Source: Astrocystis sublimbata
Lineage: Eukaryota > Ascomycota > Sordariomycetes > Xylariales > Xylariaceae
Reading direction: 5' to 3'
Length of the DNA stretch: 64,000 bases
NCBI GenBank assembly: GCA_022453515.1
Contig: JAJNNY010000051.1
Coordinates: forward strand, 124,001 to 188,000
Shown here piece by piece: positions 22,522 to 33,361 of the stretch (positions within the stretch are counted from its first letter, which is position 1; each line of letters starts with the position of its first letter). A model generated the notes under the pieces. The model was given only the letters and a program-made list of their open reading frames with translations, was not told the origin of the DNA and did not search any database. The position numbers were made by a program, and so were the translations under genes.

Positions 22522-23345
22522 GTTGATAACTGTTCGAGTGATGCGGCGTGATATGGTTGTTGTTGTCAATGAAGTGTTAGCTTGTGTAGTTGAAGATGAT
22601 GGATAGAGGGATGATAAGTCGAGAGTGAGGAGGAGTGAACTTATATAATTCTGGGCAGCGTATATCTGTCATTTTTGTTTTTGGTATGGGGGATCGCCAT
22701 GGCGGCCATAAGGGTTCATGTAACTCCAGTTGTGCATCGTGGTATGAGTCAGGTCTGAATCAACTTGTGGTTTCTTGATGCCATTGGTTGTTGACGTAGT
22801 ACTAGGTAGTGCGGGAATATCATGAACAACTCAGATCAGGAAATTAGCAGCGCGGACTTTAGGGGCATCCCGCATGATGGGTGCACAGAAAGAAGTTGCT
22901 AGCTAGCGGGCCTATGGCTTCGCCATGATTGGGTCACGGGTAACGAATGGGTCACAATCAAAAGAGTGGTTCATCGCAGCCAAAGTACCGAAACGAGATT
23001 CAGCGACGGGAATAGACGAGCGCTAATGCAGGTTGATGACAGCTGCATGGCCCGCAGGGTTGAGCCACGGGGTTTGGGCGGGGCTAGCGGGACTAGATGC
23101 CTACTTGGCACTGCAAGCGCTATCGATATCCGCGGCTGAGCTCCACTTATATCCTATCTCCGTCTTGGCAGCCCATACCGCTTACAGCTTACCACTTACC
23201 ACTATCAGATGCGGTGGCCGCAATATCATCTGCGCATGTCATCCATCTGCATATTTTAGCGGCAAACCCCATTGCTGAGTCGTTTCCCATCTCTTTCTCT
23301 TGCCACAGGTTGCAACTCAAGTCGCATTGCTAAGCTTTTCACCTC
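22522..23345. other. Divergent intergenic region
   Basis: The promoter region lies between the aldo-keto reductase (minus) and the bZIP/DUF3425 gene (plus). Apart from the TATATAA at 22641-22648 no site could be named. Confidence 0.45.
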
Positions 23346-24280
23346 ATGGCTCCGCTCTCCCATCAGCCTCAGCCCACCCATGTGCATCCGTCCGCTCTCG
23401 AGTGGTCTCGCGAGGACAACATTAACAGGCACATTATCATCGGCACTGCTCGGGAGAGGAGGAAGATTCAGAATCGGATCAATCAAAGGAATCTCCGTGA
23501 GCATGTCTTCTTCCATCACTGTTGCGAATCCCGCATCTAACCAAAGTAGGCTCCCGCCGCCGCAATGACGTTGCAGGCTCCGGTTCTGCAGATGTGGTAG
23601 CTGCGACAGATTCATGCTTGACGCCGAGGGATGCGCAAACTAAACTACCAAAATCGGAATACTTCCAGAATATCCTGAACGCTATCAGTATCCGTGATAT
23701 CAGGGTATGGGAGAATCACGCGTTGGTTCGCGGCTTTGAGACCCTCGTCTACAATAGCTGGTTAGCACGAGCGCCAAAACCTGCCCTGCTGCCTGCGCTC
23801 GTCAAATTCAACGTTGCGCGTGCAATGTTGGCAAATGGCAAGGTCCTTGGTATTACAGATCGCTGGCAACTCGAAGACGACGCTATTTCAATCTTCAGTC
23901 TGAACGGGCCGTGGCTATCGAGTTTGGACATACAGATCGGCGCATTGCCCAAGGAACTACAGCCAACAGCTTTGCAACGGCGCACCGCTCACCATCCGTG
24001 GATAGACCTTGTCCCTATACCTACCTTGCGAGACAACCTGCTCCGGCGTGGCGTCGACAATTTCGACGAGGATGCGCTTTGCCAGGCCATGTTTGGACAC
24101 GGAGATCACAGCTATGCCGGCTTGTTGGTATGGAGCGATCCCTGGAGTTCTAGCGGCTGGGAAGTGACAGAAGAGTTTGCTCGTTCTTCATGGGCATGGA
24201 CCATTGCAGGGTGCTGCGAACTTCAACACGCTACTGACAAATGGCGCGAGGTGAGGGGCGAGCCTGCACTCTTCAAGTGA
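23346..24280 (+). CDS. Fungal bZIP-like regulator with DUF3425 domain, 294 aa
   Basis: Exon 1 is 23346-23496, the intron 23497-23546 (GTGAGC...CAAAG, phase 1), and exon 2 is 23547-24280. Residues 37-56 (RERRKIQNRINQRNLLGSRR) resemble the fungal bZIP basic region around its Asn/Arg core. No clear leucine heptads follow, which is common in the DUF3425 branch. The DUF3425 part is unmistakable: LVKFNVARAMLANGKVLGI, then LPKELQPTALQRRTAHHPWID, LVPIPTLRDNLLRRG and LVWSDPWSSSGWEVTEEF. Such proteins sit in the nucleus and often regulate metabolic or stress genes. Its place between an aldo-keto reductase and a short-chain dehydrogenase suggests local regulation; that is inference. Confidence 0.85.
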
Positions 24281-24347
24281 TCATGCTAGACCATGATAGC
24301 CGACAATGAACTCAACAGTATATGTTCCATCTCCAAGTGGCCGGTCG

Positions 24348-25451
24348 CTAAAGAGAGGGAGAAGAAACCGCACCAAGCTCACTCTCCGTCCACTCCCATA
24401 GCTTTTGCGACAAGCTTTCGTCTAGGGCCAACTTCGACTCTTTACCCGGCACACCAACTGGCTCGTAGTATTTCCCGCTAACAACATCAGAACTGGTAGC
24501 AGCCCACAGATGATTTCTGATGCCAACAGACACTGGCACACAGATAAACTGCGCAATCGGTCTCGTGTAGCGCACAAGCAGACTTTCAGTAGCCAGCGAA
24601 TCGGCCATGCCTGTGAGGATGCGACCTGGGTGGACCGCGACCATTGTCAGATCGGGATGGTGGCGCGCAAGCTCACGCGCAAATCCAATAAGCGCCAATT
24701 TGCTCTGGCCGTAGCGCTGGGAGTATGTCTACGAACGACGTGACGCAAATGTTAGCATACGAGAAAGCGATTGAAGTCGAAGACCACTCAATCCGTCTAA
24801 GGGACGTACCATGTCTCTGCAGCCCGTCCTGACCTTGTCGAACTGAATTCCACCTGCTGGAGCGATCGCATGCCCCTCGCTCGAAACCACAACAACGCGC
24901 ACATCAGCACCGGCCTGCGTCTCTTTCGTGCGCAACAACGTCGGCAACAACAATTTCGACAAGAGGGCATGTCCGACGTAGTTCAGTCCGAAGTGGGTTT
25001 CGTACCCTTCCGACGTAAGGCCGAGTCTGACGCGAATGATGCCCGCATTCAATATCAGTATGTCAAGACGGTCCTCCTGAGCGACAAACTCTGCTGCGCA
25101 TTTCTGTATACTTTCAAAAGACGTGAGGTTCAACTCGAGGAACCGGACTTCGGTTGTCTCGCTCCTATCGTGATCGGATGCATCGCCTCGGGCCTCGCGC
25201 TGGATGCGATCGACGACTTCCTTCTTCTCCTCTTCACTGCGCGGCAGGTCGGCGACATAGATGCGTGCTGGGTGGCCGTGTCGCGCAAGCTCGACAGCGG
25301 TCGATCGGCCCAGGTCCCCTGCTGCGCCCGTGATGAGAATCACCTTGCCAGCTAAGCTGGGAATGTCGCGTGCTGGCTCGAAGTCGACGCCGTTGCCCGC
25401 GTTTCGCGACCCGAATAGGGTGACGCGGGCCATCTCCATCAGTTCAGGCAT
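24348..25451 (-). CDS. Short-chain dehydrogenase/reductase, 340 aa
   Basis: Exon 1 is 25451-24810, the intron 24729-24809 (GTACGT...CGTAG, phase 0), and exon 2 is 24728-24348. The Rossmann nucleotide site is LITGAAGDLGRS (from residue 39), a variant of TGxxxGxG. The structural motif LILNAG is at 133-137. The catalytic Ser lies in VVVSSEGH near 190, and YGQSK (Tyr220, Lys224) is placed just after the splice junction. This confirms the intron. A C-terminal substrate-binding part with HPGRILTGM follows. This is the long-loop retinol-dehydrogenase-like type common in fungi. The substrate is unknown. The gene is tail-to-tail with the bZIP gene (67 bp apart). Confidence 0.88.
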
Positions 25452-25839
25452 TTTGGCGAAAAAGAAAAAATGTAGGAAGCAAGTGGAATGATGGTATTTC
25501 CAAGGTTCGAGGTTCTATGTTTGTAGACAAAGCTTCACAGCTCACAACAAAAGTCATCTCAGCGAAGTGGTACCACGGAGCACTAAGAAAACGAGCTAGC
25601 CCGAGTCGTTACGGTCGGGGCTGACCCTTTTATTGGCTAACACCCTGGCTTTTGAATAGATTTGGCTTTGAATAGAATTCTAAATATAGAGAGTACTGAG
25701 CATTAAGTATCAGTTCCAAGATCAATTGAGTTGAATAGTTCCTCCACTTATCCGGTAGCTTCCGTCCTCGGGATTTTTAACACATTGCAGCCCAGCATCT
25801 TCCACGGCCGACTGACTGTCCACCCTCCGCGACAACGGC
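25452..25839. other. Short intergenic gap
   Basis: This lies upstream of the SDR start and downstream of the secreted protein stop. Nothing further was recognised. Confidence 0.4.
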
Positions 25840-26316
25840 TTATGAGACAACGGGAATAGGCACCTCCAGCCCCCCAGCATTCCAGTCGCCCATTGCGGTG
25901 GCAACCAAGGTGCCGTTGATCTCGTGGTGGATGGTGATCTTGGTCGGGTCCGGGTACTTGGCGGTGAATTCGTACGAGACGAACTGATTGGTGGGCGAGT
26001 AGTTGCAGCCGCCGGTTTGGCCATCGCTCATGGTGCCCGTGACACACTAATTAATTATTTCAACGACGTGAGCAGAGCGAATGATGAAGTTAAGTAAGTA
26101 AGTACTCACGTTGACATTGAACCCGTTAATCCCCGGCACGTAGTCGTCCTGCGCAATCAGCGAGAAATCGTAGCGGCAGCCCAGAAGCCCGCAGCCGGAG
26201 CTGTGCACTAGGAGGGAGATGGCGCCGGGCTCCGTGCGTTTCGAAGCGGTTGGTAGAGCCGTTGCTAAGCTGGCGAGGGTCGCTACCGCGGCGGAGGAAA
26301 TCGTTGCGTACTTCAT
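25840..26316 (-). CDS. Small secreted protein with Kex2-type site, 137 aa
   Basis: Exon 1 is 26316-26110 (69 codons), the intron 26047-26109 (GTGAGT...TTAG, phase 0), and exon 2 is 26046-25840 (68 codons plus stop). The N-terminus MKYATISSAAVATLASLATA is a clear signal peptide, with likely cleavage after ALP or nearby. It is followed by a Lys-Arg pair at residues 26-27, a Kex2-like processing site. The mature part has four Cys: two in SSGCGLLGC and one each in VNCVTG (formed across the splice) and GGCNY. Four cysteines of even number suit two disulfides. The rest is beta-rich (FVSYEFTAKYPDP, ITIHHEINGTLVA). It is a candidate apoplastic or effector-like protein; no family was recognised and no activity can be assigned. 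Confidence 0.8.
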
Positions 26317-26448
26317 GATGATGATGGTTGATTGGAATTTTCTTCGGGGCTACTTGGTCGTGTGAGCGAGTGTGGTTGGACGAGTGAGTGAGAGACTGAG
26401 GGTGATTGGAGAATGAGACGAGCAAAAGAGAGGCCGGCAGATCTGCAG

Positions 26449-26455
26449 GTTTATA
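26449..26455 (-). promoter_or_regulatory. TATA-like box of the secreted protein gene
   Basis: The minus strand reads TATAAAC about 135 bases before the ATG at 26316. Confidence 0.4.
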
Positions 26456-26580
26456 ACCAGATATCACGACAACGAGGAATCGATATAAAAGAGACTCATA
26501 TGAAAAGATTCACATAACTCTTGAAAAGACTGGCGTAGTCTATGATCGATAGCCTATGCTACCCTATGATAGCCTATAAT

Positions 26581-26835
26581 GCTTACTATATACAGGATCC
26601 GAGAATCCGACCCGATACGACGGTATGGTAATTCTTAAGCTGTCCAGGTTCAACGCTGTAAGTTTGATTGAGATTGAAGATTGCTATTCTTTTCAGGAAC
26701 CCGTATATAGTAAGCGTCAAAGGCGATTGTCGGCTCTCGTATGTAGAACACTTGTGCATAATAATCGTGTAATCCTTAAGCCGTCCTGCTCCAAAGCTGT
26801 AAGTAAGGTTGACCGAGATTGAAGATTGATTCTTG
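26581..26835. repeat. Imperfect direct repeat with internal inverted repeat
   Basis: GCTTACTATATA at 26581-26592 is exactly complementary to 26704-26715. Two longer direct copies lie at about 26625-26690 and 26762-26830. They share TAATYCTTAAGC.GTCC, CTGTAAGT and GAGATTGAAGATTG. No coding function is seen; this may be a degraded small transposon. Confidence 0.5.
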
Positions 26836-27308
26836 CCCTTAACCTACTTACTTACTTACCTAGTAGCATACTTCTAGTAAAATATGGATCATACCCCCGG
26901 ATTTCTGAGATTCACCACGCCTTCAAGTCAGAGAATCTTCCTTTCCTGCAGGGTCAAAAGCACTGCAAATGAAGGCTGAATAGACTGTATTCTGTAGTGT
27001 GTGGGTCAGAGAAAAGCCGGCTTTCGCCAAGCCAGCCGAAGTGCGCTATAGATATAAGCACTACGGACATGGGTGGCCTAGGGCAACCGTATAGTGAATG
27101 CAGGGGCACCGGTAACCACCTGCATCCTTGCAAGTGCCAACCAAGCCTCTTGACGCATTGAACGACATCTGTAGTCGCGATCTGGTTTTCCACGTCGTGT
27201 ATACTATCGCCGTATAAGTGCAATTTGACGAAACAAAACCTTAAAGCTTCGCATAGGTATAAAGCAAAGGTGCCATCAACCTTCCATAGAACTATCGATT
27301 CTCTTGAC

Positions 27309-28998
27309 CTAGTTCTTCCCAAACAAGCGATCGTCCTTCGACGCTACCAAATTCCCAAACCAACGCTCCAAGTCATTCATCACAACTCGCGCCAGCGCTT
27401 CCTTCACAGCGCCTTCCTGCCAGCTACACCCGACGCACAACCCCTTCCCAGCATCCCTCCCCCTCCCAGGCACTCTTACGAGCGAGAACATCAGCGCCGC
27501 ACCCGTGACCTGTGCGCTCAGCGCGCTCTGCGCCCGCTCAATCTTCCACTCGCCCTTTTCCAGGCGTTCCTGGATCTCCGCTTCCCTGATACGCCGGTCC
27601 AACGACGGCGCGAAAAAGGCGCCCCGCAATGTCGTTGGCACCGATTTCGCGCGCGGTATGTTCTCGCGCGACAGGGCGCTGGGTCCTATCGCACCGAGGT
27701 CTGTGACGGCCCAGGAGAGCTGGCGCGCTTTATGCACGGCTTTGTCCAGTTCGCTGATGCCGTCGTCCGTGGGCATCGAGATCCCGACGAAATCGTTTTT
27801 GGCCCATTGGTCCATCTTCGCCTTTGTATGTCTGCTGACCGTCTCTGCCGTGGCCCAGCACAGGGGCTCGCTATCGTGCTGGTACCCCTCGCCGCGCGAG
27901 GTGTTTGCTCTTGAGCGGTATTCAGCTACGTCCTCTGGCTCGAAGGCGTGGTGGATCTCGGAGGAAAAGTTCCCCATGGTCTGCGGCGCGTCGACGAATT
28001 CGTAGTTCACGGGCCAGTCGGGCACGAAGGGTCGCAGATCTATCGCCGTCGCAGCCTGGAAGGTCAAGGTCTCTTCCTCGCTTGTGTGCGAGGCGAGCGA
28101 GAACAGGATCAACGAGTGGAGAAGCCCGGTCACGGTTGTCCAGTGGTTTGAGCAGGCAGTCAGAACTACGGACATTCCCCAGTCGTCGACTCTGAAGGCC
28201 TTGTATTGCGTCTTGATTAGGATGGGGAAGATCGGAGCCCAGTGGGCTAGACTGATGTCTCGCAAGGTGCGCTCCCTCAGCTTCAGCCACTTGTCGAGGA
28301 CTCGGCGGGCTATGCTTGGCGAGAGGTCGATGAGCTTCTCGATTGGAGGGGGAAACTGGAATTCGTACCGGAGCTTGACGATGTCGTCTACCTCCGCATT
28401 TTCTGTCTCCCCAGAAGGCGTCGGCTCGACTACGTTGAGGCTTTGGAGTAGGCCTTGGTGGAATATCTTCCCGCTCATGCTGTCGCAGCCCGGGTGATTC
28501 CAGGCGAACAGAATTTCGAGGTACTCTCCACCCAGGGGTTGAAGAATAATAACCTCCCAGCCTGGCTTGATTTGCTGGCCGTAGTCAACGGTTTTGAGAG
28601 CAGCCATAATACGGCCGTGCAGTTCCGAGTCGATCTGATCTGGGGGCGTGAACCTTTCCCATTCTAGATGATGGTTGAAGTCCAGGCTATCTGGCCTGAA
28701 GAACGCACGCTGGCCTGACTTTGTGTGCGAGATGCTTACTTGCAAGGCGGGCTGCATGCGTATGCATCGGCGGATAGCCTTTCGCACGATATCGTCGAGC
28801 TGGGTTTGCTGAGACTCGCCCCTTAGAGACTGGGGCACAGCGTAGCGGCAGGAAACAGCATTCCACCCTCGATGGCCCAGTGCGAACAACGTAACCTGGT
28901 ACGACTCACTGGGATGTTGATCAGTATCGATATTGTGCAAATTAGAAAGCGATGCGAGCTAACCTGTTTCCCAGTGTTCGAACTAGGCATGGATCCAT
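27309..28998 (-). CDS. Alcohol acetyltransferase-like (HxxxD acyltransferase) protein, 544 aa
   Basis: Exon 1 is 28998-28964 (11 codons plus 2 bases), the intron 28909-28963 (GTTAGC...TCCCAG, phase 2), and exon 2 is 28908-27309. The joined start reads MDPCLVRTLGNSESYQVTLF, like the N-termini of fungal alcohol acetyltransferases. The catalytic HxxxD motif is HPGCD (His150, Asp154) in FAWNHPGCDSMSG. The second half contains the usual core strands, including VVLTACSNHW and ATAIDLRPFVPDWPVNYE. Such enzymes transfer acetyl or acyl groups from CoA to alcohols in the cytosol or on lipid surfaces. The donor and acceptor here are unknown. The short first exon was chosen because it gives the only ATG in frame. 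Confidence 0.8.
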
Positions 28999-30309
28999 AG
29001 TCTTGAGTTGTGAGCTGAAATCATAAAGGAGCATTAGGGAGAGACACGCGGATGAGGGCCGACACAGCCCGCCAAGTCAAGATCAGGTGGAAAAGTCACA
29101 TACAGGCGTCGAATACATCGTGAATTCAGTGAATTGCTTATGCGGGAGTATTGGGGTTAGATATATTTTACAGTGGTTTCCATCAGCTAGATGTGCCGCC
29201 CAGATGTTGTCCCTGAGTGGCCATACTTCATCCCTGCCTGTGCAACACTGGCTGGATTGCTGCCACATAGACGCGCAAATAGCAGACGACCACATACACG
29301 CAGGTAACAACGCAATGGGGCCCATCAGTTAGTTTGCCGCGCAACCTCGAGCTTTTAGAATCGAGTGCGTTGGCGAGCCCCGCGCTTATTGCAACACAAG
29401 GAAGCGTCTATCTGAGCAAATACATAAATGTGTCAGCTATATTTAATCACACCCAGTCAAGTTGGAAGTTGCACGTGTCCTGTGATGCGTCATGCGGACG
29501 GATGGTGTTCGTGATGGGGAGTCGACTAAGCTGTGTTCATTCTAATACGTGTTTCGCGAGCAATGCTTGGTACGAAGGCGATTCTTCACTTAGACGCACA
29601 GGTAAGAAGAAAAGATGCTCAAGGGCTCTAAGAGGCACTAGAGACATTTAAGTACACGACCCTGCGACTCCAATGCATCGCAGCAGTTGGGTAGTGCCAC
29701 AGTTCCTTCGCTACGTAAATTTTCCCACTGCATCAAGACCGATGCCATTTTAGCATCCTAATTGACATTAATAAACTTCCGCAGCGGAGGTGTAATGTGT
29801 TCATATTTTACCATGTGGACTGTGGCACTGCTGTTGTCGTGGTAGCCAGTGTGGCCTCTTTGGCGCGACCACCGTACCCAAGGCGGCCTGTAGTTCACCT
29901 CATGAGAAGGGACTGCGACTCCTCCAACAGGCGCGGCAGCCTCGGCCTCGGTCTCGCAGGAGGCAGAGAAGGACGACGACGAGAATGAGAAGGAGAAGAG
30001 AGCGAGAACGAGAACTATGGCGGCGAGTTCGCCGGATTGATGAAAGTGCGCCTCCAGCAGCTCGTCAACAACTTCTTCGAACAGCGATACCTGTATGCGG
30101 AAGACACGCCTCTGGAATCGCTTTGGATGGCTGCTGCGCCGAGCAAGAACCGGGCGTTTGTATCCGTCCGGGAAAACGAGGCGGGGCTTTGGTCGGGTAG
30201 TTGGACTGTTGGGAGTGCTTTGAGGCCTTGAGAGCTTTAATATCTCTACTAACTTTACCTCATTGCCTGTCGAAACAGCCAGGCCGTACCCTACCACGGA
30301 CCACGCAGC
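28999..30309. other. Intergenic, one doubtful ORF at 30037-30231
   Basis: The region is mostly featureless. From about 29985 to 30231 the plus strand has an open frame with protein-like composition (ATG at 30046, LQQLVNNFFEQRYLYAEDTP, ending at TGA 30231). It starts only after a stop inside a GA-rich stretch and matches no family I know. It may be a gene fragment; I do not annotate it as a gene. Confidence 0.3.
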
Positions 30310-30765
30310 TCCAACACCAAACCCCTATCAGAGTAATATGGGGTCAGGCTGCAAGAAGTTCCACTATGTAGTTGGTCAGTATCCCTATTCGCGCAGATGA
30401 CGGTATCTGAAGGTTGAATGGAGTCACTAATCTTGTAGTATACTTCGATAGCGGCAGCTATGACCCCATCGTAAAGCGCTGGGGACTTTTATACGTGGAA
30501 TCCCGACATTACTAAGGATTGCACCGGACTGCAGGCGACTTTTCTGTTTCCTCTGACGCGCATCAATAGCACTGAACTGGTTTACTTACCCACAATTGAC
30601 AGACTGCTTCACACCTACATATGTGTCGGCCGTGGCGATAGTACTGTTTCTCCTATAAAGACAGCCACTACTTTAACAAAAACAACCACTGCCACCCCGA
30701 CATCAACTCCCGTTGGCGCTCCCGGGCCAGTGCAGAACAACATCGCGGCCGCAATAGGTAAATAA
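30310..30765 (+). pseudogene. LysM-domain protein relic
   Basis: Three pieces match the fungal LysM layout in order. At 30310-30374 the frame gives NMGSGCKKFHYVV, the start of a LysM repeat. After a possible intron (GTCAGT at 30375, acceptor GTAG ending at 30438) comes YDPIVKRWG. Then, in another frame from 30484, DFYTWNPDITKDCTGLQA, the highly typical LysM centre. The frame continues through YICVG (near 30620) and a Thr/Pro-rich linker to TAA at 30765. About ten bases are missing between the second and third pieces, shifting the frame. There is no signal peptide or start codon at the left. LysM proteins bind chitin-type glycans. This copy is broken and cannot make a normal protein. Confidence 0.7.
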
Positions 30766-31341
30766 GTATGCTATTATATTTACCGATAGTTATAAGGCTT
30801 GCCAAATAGTCTAACTCGTAGGCTTTTAGTACTCTAGAAAAATCATTGTTATGGATACAATAATGTCTTCTTCTAGTTGATCATTAAAGTGTATGTGTTT
30901 GAAAAGTCTTACAAAGGGGCTAATGTTTGTATCTGTCAATTCCACTCGTCGTCAGCTTTAGAATCGTACTTCGAATCTTTGCCGATGTTGAATTAGTCAG
31001 CTTCCTCCTCTTCCCTGTCCAACTTGGTATCTTTTTCACTTTTCTAAGCATCCTGCTTCTTTCTATATCTTTCTCTGTTATAGTATCTTCATTCTCTCTA
31101 GTTTCCACCTGCTGTGATGAGCCAGCCTTGCTTGTTCACTAATTACTTATTACCTAATCTGATGATCGACTCTTAGATACAGTTACTATATTGGGTGTAT
31201 AAACCGTGTCTAGCTACTCAAGTAGGTACTTAGGTAGGTAAGTAGTTCCTTATCAAATAACGCCGGCGAAATAACTGTCAAAGGGATAAACGTGAGACTT
31301 GACGAAGCCTTGATCCGATAGATCTCATCATGCCTAGCAGG
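30766..31341. other. Intergenic, no gene seen
   Basis: This AT-rich spacer between the LysM relic and the 3' end of the F-box gene has no supported feature. Confidence 0.4.
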
Positions 31342-33030
31342 CTAAGGGGTGTAATACTCGATTTCGTCAAATATCTCTCTGTCATAGAAGATAGTAGGAA
31401 GTGGCGCTGGTAGATGGAAGAATTCCGGTCCCTCTACTTCCTCTTCCCACTCGTCAAGAGGTTCCAAAGCACAGTCGATCTGATTGTCGTCCATAGCTTT
31501 TCTGTGAATCCGCCAAGTTTTGCGCATCAGCTTAACATACCGCAATGTAGGAAGGATCTGCGCCAGTTGGAAGGCGTAAGTGAGAAGTTGCGATGTTTCA
31601 GGCAAAGTCAGTCACCTCTGTCCAGTTCTCAAAATTCAATGCGAGGCTGTTTTCCGGTTTCTCGGCGTTAAAGTCCCAAGGCAACATGATTTTGCCCGCT
31701 GTGAGGCTGTTGGTGCCCTGGTAGACTAGCGAACGAACTCTAGCCACTCTAGCCGCATCACTGTCACCGCTGTAGAGGTCCCCGGATGCCTCACCATTTT
31801 CAAGTATATTGTAATTATGAACTTCGACAAAGTCATGAACTTCGACATTGAAGACCCGGACTTCAAAGCTGCTGGCATTGCTTCTAGTTGACGCCTCAAA
31901 TGCATCGTTCGCATTACGACCAACCTCGAAGAGAGACACTCTCCTCAGGTTTGGCGTGATAGCCTCTTTGAAAAGCCAATGTGGGACGAGATTGGCCGAA
32001 ATTTGATAAGATTGAAACCGACTCATTTCCCGCCGATTCATGAGATATATCTCGCTGAGTCCTTCTGTGTCAAGGTCGTTGTACAGATTGTCCGAAAGCG
32101 CGATTCCGTCACCTAATCGTAACCAAACGGGGCGTAGCTTACGGCCCGTTCGCTCCAGATACTGACGGGAGATCCAAGTCAGAAGCCCTAGATGAACTTG
32201 TCGGTCGCTGTGTTCAGCGTCAGGTTGCTGCCCAGGAGCTGATGCTACAATAACCACGCTATAGTCGATGGATAACCCGAGACATTCTAGTCCCGGAGAG
32301 TTAAGCAGTATTTTGAGTATACTTGATCTCCAAGCTTTTAAAGATCCGTGAATATTGAGGAGGTTGAGTTCCCTTAAACGAGAGAATCCAAAATGGGAGT
32401 TTAGATGCTCATACTTGGATCTGCGCCTGACTTGATCGCTAAGGCTTATTAGAGATGGTCGTAGGCCAAGAGAATAGTCCAGGTCCTTGGGAAATTCGAT
32501 TGACAGGGCTTCTAATCTGGGAAGGCTCGAGAGAACCTTGGCGCTCTCTGGGTTCAAAAGGACATCCTGACTCCTGTGCAGAAAAACAAGTAATCAGCCT
32601 ACATCCATTGATGACGTAACGTGATAACGGTAGCCAAAGACCTACGTAAACCTTTTAAGGTTCGGGCAACGTCGACAAATATCGCTGATAGCCGCGTTCA
32701 ACTGATCAAAGACGGGCTCCTGCACCGCAAAGTGGTAAGGCAATAATTCATTATCAATGTCGAGAATATTATTTTCAAGCCACATAGGTATATCCGCGTC
32801 GTGTACATCGGTTTCAGGGATATCGCTAAGGCATCTTCCATTTTCAAGCCAAACTTGCGGCACGGGGTCTTGTTGGTCGCGCATGCTGGCGGGAAACTCC
32901 TTCAGGTTATGAGTTGCATCCCAGTCCAAAATACACCGCCTCACGGCATTGCGCGTGATGATGAAGGTCTGAGTGAAGGCGAGTTTGCTGCTGCTGGTGT
33001 TGTTGTGCTGGAGAAAGGTACGTCTCTTAT

Positions 33031-33361
33031 TGTCACACGGGTCACTTCCGGGCTACCCAAATAGGAAGCCTACGCGCCCTAAACCTCTGAATATGTAGAT
33101 GATTGGATCAGAGCTACGGATCTAGAAGGTCATGAGGACCTCCGTATGCAGGCGATAACCAATAGGCATAAGTAAGGCGTTGCCGCAGACCCGAGGAAGG
33201 TCCGAAGCCGGCCTTAAGGGCTGCCAGAAGGAGCATAAATAGAAGGGATTCCTCCAGCCTGGAGTAGAGGCTTTAAAAGGACATAAACCCTTTTGTGCCC
33301 TAGAGAATTATTAGCTGAATCGAAGCCTATTTTAAGCCCTAAAAATCTAGCCCTTATTATA
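33031..33361 (+). repeat. 5' LTR of the outer element
   Basis: 331 bp, starts TGTCACACGG and ends CTTATTATA. Compared with the solo LTR, the final TTGTTACA has become TTATTATA, a change of the RIP type. Confidence 0.93.
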
